A stretch of 64,000 bases of DNA from Edaphochlamys debaryana (Eukaryota > Chlorophyta > Chlorophyceae > Chlamydomonadales): the NCBI GenBank assembly GCA_016858145.1, contig JAEHOE010000036.1, forward strand, positions 248,001 to 312,000. Reading direction: 5' to 3'. The first letter of the stretch is position 1. Each line of letters starts with the position of its first letter. The position numbers were made by a program, and so were the translations under genes. Shown piece after piece: positions 56,980 to 64,000 of the stretch. The notes beneath the pieces are model-generated. The model saw only the letters and a program-made list of their open reading frames with translations. It was not told the origin of the DNA and ran no database searches.

Positions 56980-59946
56980 CGGGCGGGGGGGGGGGGGGGG
57001 GGGGGGGGAGGGGCGAAGGGGGCCGTTGGAGGGGGGGTTGGCTGGGCTCGGCGTGTTGGCTGGCAGGTGCAAAAGGTGTGGATGGGGGCCGAGGGATTGG
57101 TGAGCCGCCGGTGCGCCTCCGACCCCTCCTTCGTTCCTGACACGGCCCCCCCCCCCTCCCCCCCCCCTCCCTCCCTCCCCCCCAGGTCAAGTTCTCCTCC
57201 AAGTCCCACCCCGAGGTGGCCCGCTACTCCCCCGACGGCTCCATGCTGGTCACTGGCAGCGTGGACGGGTTCATCGAGGTGGGGTGGAGGGGGTGGAGGG
57301 AGGCAAGTGAGGGTGGACAAGCGAAGGAGAGGCAGGGGCAGGAGGTAGCGCGGCGTGTGGGAGGGTTCGACTGGAAGCGTCTTCCCCGCCCCCTTCAGTC
57401 CCGTGCTCTGCCCTCCTCACCACCCCCCTTCTTCCGCTCTCCGGTTTGTACGAAAAGCACCCCCCCCCGCCCCCCTGTCAGGTGTGGGACAGCGTCACCG
57501 GGCGGCTCAAGAAGGATCTGTCGTACCAGGCCGAGGAGATGTTCATGATGCACGACGAGGCGGTGCTGTGCCTGGGCTTCAGCAGGGACTCGGAGATGCT
57601 GGTGTCGGGTGAGGGCCCTGAGGGGGTCTAGTTGGGGAAGGAATGGGGGTGCAGGGTGGTGGATCGGGGGGCGGGGCCGGGGCACATGCGGGGGAGCCAG
57701 GTCCGCGATGATCCGGGGTCCGGACCAGGCACGGAAAGGCACAGGGGGGCTTGCCAGGGCCCTGAGGTGTCACAGCAAGGCGCAGCGGCCGAGCCATTGC
57801 TCGGCAGGAGGGTCCAGCAGGCGAAGGGTCCCTCATCTCACTGTCCCCTTACCCTCTCCCTCCCTCCCCTCCCCCTCCCCCCCCCCAGGCTCCCAGGACG
57901 GGCGCATCAAGGTGTGGAAGATCCGCACGGGCCAGTGCCTGCGCCGCTTCGACCGCGCGCACGCACAGGGGGTCACCTGCGTGGCGGCGTCCAAGGACGG
58001 GACGCAGGTGCGGGCTAGAGTGGGGGGAGGGGGGCGAAAGGGCTGGGGTCCCATGAGCGGTCAGTCATTTGCCTGGAGCTGGCCTTGTACCGGTAACCAC
58101 AACCGCCCCACCGTAGGCTACCGGTATTCGCCTCCCCAGGCCCACCCCTTACCTCGCCGTTATCCCCTACCCCACGGCCCCCTACCTCCCGCCCCCCTAC
58201 CCCCCAGATCCTGTCCGGCTCGTTCGACGGCACGGTGCGCGTGCACGGGCTCAAGTCGGGCAAGATGCTCAAGGAGATGCGGGGGCACACGTCGTACGTG
58301 AACGACGCGGTGTGGGGCGCGGACGGGTCGCAGGTGGGCCCGGGGGCTGGAGGGCGCAAGGGGTGGGATGGTGGAGGCACCAGCATGGCTGGGCGTGGCC
58401 GGTGTGTGGGGGGGGGGGGCGCAGGAACACTTGTCCCACGGGACCCCAGGCGCCGTAGCGCATACCACGACCCCACCCCCACCGCCTGCCCCCACCGCCT
58501 GCCCCCACTGCCTGCCCCCAGGTCATCTCCTGCTCCTCCGACTCCACTGTGCGCATCTGGGACGCCAAGACCTGCGAGTGCCTGCAGGCGTTCAGGTGGG
58601 CGAAATGGGGTGAAGCCCGTGTGAAGCGCTGTGCGGACGTGGCGCACAGGAGAGCGCGACGGCCTTGGCCGGCTGTGTATCGTCTCAGCCTCTTGCCCCC
58701 CTGTCCTCCCCGCTCCCCCGCTCCCTCCCCCCCAGGCCCCCCCAGACCTCCACCTCGGGCGACGCCGCCATCCAGTGCGTTGCCGTGTTCCCCGGCAACC
58801 AGGACCAGCTGCTGGTCTGCAACCGCTCGTCCACCGTCTTCGTCATGACGATGCAGGGACAGGTGCGGGTGGGGGGGGGGACATCCGGATAGAGGGCGGG
58901 GGGCAGTGTGGAGTGAGCCCCATCCACCGTGGACAGCAACCTTCCGCACTCCTGAGCCCCGTGGCATGCGGTCGAGGCATACCACGGACGGTGCTTCACT
59001 CTTCTCTTCACCTATCCCTCCCGCCGCCCCCCCGACCCCACTCCCCCACCCCACCCATTCCAGGTGGCCAAGAGCTTCAGCTCCGGCAAGCGCGAGGGCG
59101 GCGAGTTCCTGGCCGCAGTGTCCTCCCCCCGCGGCGAGTACGTCTACTGCCTGGGCGAGGACGGCATCCTGTACGCCTTCGGGGTGGCCTCGGGGAAGCT
59201 GGAGCACGTCATGACGGTGCGCGGGGGGAGGCCAGGGGGCGGGGCCCCAGTGTGTGTTAGGCAACGAGGAAACTGTAAGCAAGCGGAAAGCCCGGCGAGA
59301 CTCCGAAGGTGTGATTAGCTCCGCGTAGTGCCCGCCCAACCGACATACTGGGATGAGCGCCATTGGCGAAGCTCCGCAAGCCCAGAGCGAACGGTCCGAG
59401 CGCCAGAGCGAGAAGCGCCAGAGGTTCGTTCGTTGTCTAGGCAATAGCTGGGCGGCCCGCCGGCGGTATGCGTACACGAAGGCCCACAACAGACAAGAAC
59501 CCACCCGGGACGGTCGTAGCCCCCCGGAGAAACGATTTACGAAAGGATAGCTCACCTAGCGTGGGGATGGATGAAGGCCCCACGCAGAAGACGAGTAGAG
59601 AAGAACATGCGGGAAAGTAGGGAATGGGCGCAGAGAGGGCTTAATAGCTGCGGGAGGCGCGATCAGGTGTAGAGGCACCCTGTGTGTGTGTGTGGATCGT
59701 TGATGGTGGGGGGAGGGGAGCGACCGGTGTCAGCCCTTGACGTGCTGCAGTCTTCAAGCCTGTGTGCACGGTCGGGGCATGGGCGCGGGGCTTGAGGCTT
59801 GCCCGCAACCAAGCAGAAACCCACCCACCCCGCGCACGCCCGCACAGGTGCACGACAAGGGCCCCATCGGACTGGCGCACCACCCCCACCGCAACGTCAT
59901 TGCCACGTACGCAGCCGAGGGGCCGCTCAAGACCTGGAAGGTCTGA
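54431..59946 (+). CDS. SMU1: SMU1 WD40 splicing factor
   Basis: Spliceosomal B-complex protein that works with RED/IK. Fifteen exons: 54431-54456, 54521-54587, 54777-54920, 55229-55294, 55591-55743, 55958-56013, 56129-56240, 57186-57278, 57482-57608, 57889-58007, 58208-58333, 58522-58595, 58736-58862, 59064-59216, 59848-59946. The product is 513 aa, the same length as human SMU1. Start [20 protein letters not shown] matches the SMU1 LisH region; CTLH region [19 protein letters not shown]; conserved [15 protein letters not shown] and [20 protein letters not shown]; then seven WD40 blades from about residue 200 ([59 protein letters not shown]). Intron 2 has a GC donor (CAG|GCAAGC). Intron 7 (56241-57185) contains the dispersed repeat copy 2 and a long poly-G tract. 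Confidence 0.96.
56296..56459. repeat. Dispersed repeat, copy 2 (intronic)
   Basis: Lies in SMU1 intron 7 and matches 2222-2381 at both ends (gtgtttgaagctgag, gcgggagagcgtct; gtggcgttgacagcggcggc), with a diverged centre. Same orientation relative to the window and to the host gene. Confidence 0.7.
56944..57008. repeat. Long poly-G tract in SMU1 intron 7
   Basis: About 36 consecutive G, then cgggc, then about 24 more G. Such a tract could fold into several G-quadruplexes and is also a common place for assembly or base-calling error, so its true length is uncertain. Confidence 0.85.
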
Positions 59947-60234
59947 GCGGGGGCAGCGGACTGAACGGGGAGCGGAGTGTCGTGTGGGTGCGAAGGAGAG
60001 TGACAACGCTGGCGGGTGCAGGAGGGTGTGCGGGCAGCGGGCCGCAGGCGCTGCGAGGGGTGGACAGCTGGACGGGCGCCGGCGAGCGCCTCGTACGGAA
60101 GGCGTAAGGCATGGATGGACGGAGGCGCCGGGTGGAGGGAGGAGGCGACGCTGTGAAGTGCTGGAGCCCGGTACATAAGATGCCGGCGGCAACGGGAAAC
60201 GGGGAAGGTGTGTTAGCTCAGGTGCTGAGGGCTG

Positions 60235-60239
60235 TGTAA
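60235..60239 (+). terminator. TGTAA polyadenylation signal of SMU1
   Basis: TGTAA about 290 nt after the SMU1 stop codon. Confidence 0.6.
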
Positions 60240-60367
60240 TGGACCCTTGGGGCCTTGACCGGTCACCGTGAAGGCGGCTGGACGCATCAGAGGACAGGCG
60301 AGGCCATGTCCAGCGCGGCCCTCTGAAAGCAGCGGCGTGAGCAACTTCGACGTTCCACTCCGACACT

Positions 60368-60372
60368 TTACA
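60368..60372 (-). terminator. TGTAA (minus strand) polyadenylation signal of SDH3
   Basis: TTACA on the plus strand, that is TGTAA on the SDH3 strand, about 635 nt past its stop and just short of the SMU1 poly(A) signal. Confidence 0.45.
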
Positions 60373-61004
60373 CCTCATCACACAGATTGAAGCCTTGTGC
60401 AGCTCAACCCCGTTCGCCGCCGCTACTTGCACGGGCCGCCACTGCATCACACCACGCAGGGCGCCGGGCACCTGCTTCCCCCCCATTGCACACATGAATA
60501 GGACACGCAGACGTGCACACAGAGCACTACTGGATTAGCTTCCACCTCGGGCGTACCCAAGAGCGCATCGCCTGCCGCTCAAGAGGCATTGCCGCCTCCT
60601 CTCCATCCCTCCACCTCCCAATGCTCTACCCCAAACACCCAATGTTAAGCCTCAGCCCGCCACAGCTGACCAATACGACGGAAGCGGCCCACCCCACCCT
60701 TCCTCCCGGCCGTACAGGGCCGCGGCTCCGCAGCTCCTCCCGCAGCCCCGCAGCACCCAGCCAGCTGCCGACGCAAGGGCCCCGTGCCTCGAGGACCCGC
60801 GGCAGCCGAGGCCTGCCACGGTCCTCCTCCCGGTTCCACCGCCAGACGAGCCTTAGCCAAGCGTCGCTGCGGCTATATGCTGCTGCCCGTGCGGGCTTCT
60901 ATCCGGGCGCTGCTGCTATTGCTGCTGCTCCTGCTGCGCCGCTCCATCATCCCTCCAGCGCCATGACCAGGCCCTGGTCAGCCGAGCCCGCGCAGCGTGC
61001 CCCT

Positions 61005-62144
61005 TTAGAGGAGCGCCGCGATGAAGGCGATGGCGGCCGCCCCCCCCAGCATGATCTTGGAGGACAGCTCCACGCGGGGCACCTCGAGCAGGCTGCTGCG
61101 GTCCGCCTGGTTGCCCACCTTGGCAGAGTCCCACACGATGTGCCGCAGCCCGCCAAGCAGGTGGTACACAATGGTGTACTGGGGAGCGGCAATTGCGGGA
61201 CCAAGGGAAGGGGGTCAAGGGACGAACGGGGGAAAGGCATGGTATGTAAGGGGGCATTGAAATCAGGAGATGAGGCGGCCTTGTGTCATAATTTCGAGCA
61301 ACGAGTTCCCCTGCCCCACGGCCCCCGGCGCTCACCGCCACCAGGAACTTGATGGGGAAGCCCAGGATGAAGGAGCCAGCGATCTTGGCCACGATGGGGT
61401 CCAGGGTGCCGCGCAGGGCGAAGAAGCCCGCGCCGGCGAAGCCTGCGTGAGGTGGGGTTGGGGAGGGAGGCGACTGCACGTGAGGCGACCGGGCTCAAGG
61501 GGTTGTGCGTGCGGCAGGGTCAGGGTCAGCCTGGTCAGGTCAGGGCACGAGGGCCCCCGGATGGGTGTTCGGGGATTGAACGACACCGAAGGCCGGAAAG
61601 GCAAGGTCGTGCTCACCAAAGGAGAGGGCTACTCCGGTCACGCGGTTGGCAATGGAAGCGCGCGCGCCCCAGGGGAAGTTGTAGTGGACCGACTTGTTGT
61701 CAATCTCTATTACGTCCGGCGACAGCGGGCGCTTGTGGGTAAGCTGCATACGATCAGGTGGGGAAGGCGCGTCAGAGAGCTGGGCGATGAAGGGCTGAAC
61801 CCGCAGCACCGTGGCCACCGGCAGGGGTCGGGGGCGTGGGGTATGGGCATGCCCCTCCCACCTCGAGGTGGTTCTTGGGCGTGCCTAGGAACCCCGTCCC
61901 CTCCGTGTAGGCCGAGGGCTTTCCCCAGAACTCCGGCACCTTGTCACCGCCAATAAACCTGCGCGCGAAAGTCAGTGATGCCAGGCTCCGGAAGCAAATG
62001 CGTGACGCCGGAGCACTCGCCCGCAGCCTTCTCTGACCTGAATTGCTGAGCGCCAAAAGACGTCGACGCCACCAGCTGCTGCACAGCCTCCTGCGACGCG
62101 GGCGACCGCAGCAGGCCCATCGCCTGCCTCATAGGCTGCTGCAT
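61005..62144 (-). CDS. SDH3: Succinate dehydrogenase cytochrome b large anchor subunit (SDH3/SdhC)
   Basis: Mitochondrial complex II membrane anchor that, with SDH4, holds the heme b and ubiquinone site. Exons 62144-62038, 61958-61862, 61743-61617, 61442-61336, 61178-61005 give 203 aa. A mitochondrial presequence-like start (MQQPMRQAMGLLRSPASQEA) is followed by FIGGDKVPEFWGKPSAYTEG, then the family core RPLSPDVIEIDN, FPWGARASIANRVTGVALS (SdhC S-x-x-x-R-x-TG signature), a hydrophobic segment FALRGTLDP...AGSFILGFPIKFLVA, and YHLLGGLRHIVWD with the His residues expected for heme binding. A third helix (KIMLGGAAAIAFIAALL) ends the protein. It is head-to-head with SDH4. Confidence 0.9.
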
Positions 62145-62437
62145 GTTTGCTGTCGTGTGTTGACTCTTGCGACAGCAGTTCAGGGGCGGCGGTTATACGT
62201 TAAGGGGCCGTGGCGTCGGAGCCATAATTTGGGGTCGCGGCATTTGCAGTATGTCGCCTCGCCTTCATCGAGCTGGCTGCAAGCTGCGCCAGTCTCCAAC
62301 CCCGACAGTCACCTCCGCTGAACCCGAAACACAAGCAGGGCAACTTAGAAGGCACGCAGCGAGTCACGCTTGATTACGTCGGCCGATTGCCCCGACATCT
62401 CCTCGCGCTGCTTGTGTTTTCAGCGGTTCCAGCAGTC
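62145..62437. promoter_or_regulatory. Shared 293-bp bidirectional promoter, SDH3 / SDH4
   Basis: The start codons of the two complex II anchor genes are 293 bp apart and face away from each other, so both promoters lie here. This would allow matched expression of two subunits needed in equal amounts. No TATA box or named element is recognised. Confidence 0.6.
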
Positions 62438-63513
62438 ATGCAGCGCATTCTTGCAGGCAAGAGCGTGCGCAGCTGTTTCAGAGGCATTCGAGGAGTCGCG
62501 CAACCCATGCCGGAACCCTTGCCTTTGCAGCGGACACGGCTGGCGGCCACGCCTTCCACAAGGCCCATGAGTTCGCGAGCTATGGGCTAGCGGGTAGGTC
62601 GAGGATGGACTGCTCCGGTCTGCCGGGTGGCCCTGGGCGTGACGTCCCCCACCCCCGCCCCCCCTCACAGGCGCCACCCCCGTGGCGATTGTGGCCAGCA
62701 AGGTAAGCTCCCAGGGCGTCAGGGGGGCACAGGGACTTGAAAACCGGCACACACGGCAGCGCGGACGCTCTAGATAGGCCTGCACGGCTGCCACAGCCCG
62801 GGGTTAGTCTCAGGCCTCTCAGCTGGGCTACGCGCGTCCACGGGCTAGAGTTGCCGGAAGCACGGAAGCCTGGTCCAGTCGCGGCTGAAGTTCCCCCAGA
62901 GACTTGCCCTCTACACGTCCTACCATGCGCCCTTCAAGCCCCCCGACACCCTGCCAACGCCCTGTCGCTGTGCCCTCAATGTTCCCTCACCCCCCCTCCG
63001 CCGCCCCAGGGAGGAATCATGCAGAAGGCCGCAGACTTTGTCTTCAGCTTCGCCATCCCCATCCACTCCCACATTTGCATGAACGCATGCGTCACCGACT
63101 ACCTGCCTTACGCAGCGCGCGGTGAGCTGGGGCGCACGAGGGTCTCTCGCTAGACACTGTGGGACAGGAGCCCTTTAAAGAGCTGCTGGCCACCCCCCCT
63201 TCCTGTCGGCCGTGCAGCTGCACAACCCTGCCTCCTGGGCCGTCCCTTGATCTGCCTGTCCTGCGAGCTTCCCTGCCTGCCCTCTCTGAACCCCACTCTT
63301 CCCGCAACCTGTCGACCCTGCGCTTCCCCCTGGCCTGACCTTCTCCTGCCGCGCTGCTCCGCCCTCCCCCGCGCCCCTCCCCCAGGCCCCGCCCGCGTGG
63401 GCGTGCTGGGCATGTCCGTCATCACGTACCTGGGCATCATGAAGGTCAACCTCAGCGGCCCGGGGCTCACGGAGACCGTCAGGGGGCTGTGGCGGAAGCC
63501 CGCGAAGAACTGA
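62438..63513 (+). CDS. SDH4: Succinate dehydrogenase small anchor subunit (SDH4/SdhD)
   Basis: Exons 62438-62456, 62531-62593, 62671-62702, 63010-63121, 63386-63513 give 117 aa. Recognised by FSFAIPIHSHICMNACVTDYLPYAAR, a CybS-type helix with the heme His and the conserved DY of the quinone site, followed by the RVGVLGMSVITYLGIMKVN helix. The mature-like start HAFHKAHEFASYGLAGATPVAI precedes it. Intron 1 would be 74 nt with a GC donor (CAG|GCAAGA); it is the only splice found that links the first ATG to the conserved frame, so the N-terminus (MQRILAADTAGG) is provisional and short for a mitochondrial presequence. Reading straight through from the ATG instead gives an Arg/Ser-rich, presequence-like peptide that runs to a stop. 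Confidence 0.8.
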
Positions 63514-64000
63514 GCGCGCAGGGGGAGGGGGGGGGGGACGGCGCGGGTCAGTGGGGGATGTGGGAGGGCACTGCTAGGGGCAGACGGGGTGACGGGGTGA
63601 CCTGGCTTGTCCGATACGAGTGGATTGAGCGGGGAGTGGGAGTAAAGAGTTGGCCGTGTGCCATAGCTTATCGAGGTTGCGGTGGGTTTGCGAACCCAAG
63701 TTTCTGAGGGGGCAGGTTGTGGCCTGTAACTCGTCCATGCCGATCGCTCGCTCATGCAACTTGGACAAGCTTGCCACTACTACAAGTTTGTCACAACTCA
63801 TATTATACCAACATCAACTTGTCAACATGTAGAGTCGAGGACCTCGCGACCCGCACCTGTTATATTCAACCTGGGACAGCTTCCGAGTTTTGAGCGAAGA
63901 ACGCTTTTGCTTTGCATCGCTCACCATAGGAGGCCTGTGTTTGGCAGGACACACGTGCAGACAAGCGCCTGCTACGACTGAAAGCTTGCCGGTCGCTGGA
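63514..64000. other. SDH4 3' UTR and downstream flank
   Basis: Contains TGTAA at 63725-63729, about 210 nt past the SDH4 stop, then AT-richer sequence to the window end. No gene is seen. Confidence 0.5.
63725..63729 (+). terminator. TGTAA polyadenylation signal of SDH4
   Basis: TGTAA 212 nt after the SDH4 stop codon, spacing typical of this window. Confidence 0.6.

Larger units (their letters stand above)
59947..61004. other. Intergenic between convergent SMU1 and SDH3
   Basis: Contains the SMU1 poly(A) signal at 60235-60239 and the likely SDH3 poly(A) signal at 60368-60372 (minus strand), so the two 3' UTRs end about 130 bp apart. No gene is supported here. Confidence 0.5.

Noticed and set aside
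1..64000. tRNA, rRNA, CRISPR arrays, phage or bacterial operons
   Set aside because: No tRNA-like GGTTCGA arms in proper context, no regularly spaced repeats with spacers, and all recognised genes are intron-bearing nuclear eukaryotic genes.

Overview
This window is nuclear DNA from a chlorophyte green alga of the Chlamydomonas/Volvox (chlamydomonadalean) type. The base composition is GC-rich and the genes carry many introns. Introns typically start gtggg/gtgag/gtgcg with a G-rich 5' end and finish with a C-rich tract and cag. The green-algal polyadenylation signal TGTAA follows several stop codons. Encoded proteins are rich in Ala/Gly/Pro low-complexity sequence. No bacterial operons, rRNA, tRNA or CRISPR were seen. 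All gene models below were assembled by hand from splice signals and reading-frame continuity; each complete model closes to a whole number of codons.

Layout, left to right. (+) presequence protease PreP, 5' end outside the window (76-8022). (-) C1orf74/UPF0739-family protein (8636-10289) and, only 121 nt upstream in the same direction, (-) BLOC1S1/GCN5L1 (10411-12007), a candidate bicistronic pair. (+) TIM22 (12074-13587), starting 66 bp from the BLOC1S1 start. (+) RNF4-like SUMO-targeted RING E3 (14348-15688). (-) 1026-aa disordered polyQ protein of unknown function (16963-20968). (-) SPIRAL1/Jupiter-like microtubule protein with a Tyr/Gly-rich middle (23075-24300). (+) vWA plus alpha-kinase protein like VWKA (25325-29544). 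(-) a very large receptor-type nucleotide cyclase (31366-42627, about 2348 aa). (-) an unrecognised 981-aa Cys-rich, Pro-rich, internally duplicated type I membrane protein (44924-50669). A divergent pair of short hydrophobic proteins, (-) 51849-52493 and (+) 53066-53811. (+) SMU1 splicing factor (54431-59946). A divergent pair for succinate dehydrogenase membrane anchors, (-) SDH3 (61005-62144) and (+) SDH4 (62438-63513).

Functionally, the two ends are rich in mitochondrial housekeeping genes (PreP, TIM22, SDH3, SDH4). The middle holds signalling and cell-surface genes (alpha-kinase, receptor cyclase, Cys-rich membrane protein). The most unusual items are the duplicated surface protein; the receptor cyclase, with atypical substrate-specificity residues and a roughly 1000-aa linker; the tight BLOC1S1/C1orf74/TIM22 cluster; the SDH3-SDH4 shared promoter; and six apparent GC-AG introns among about 120.
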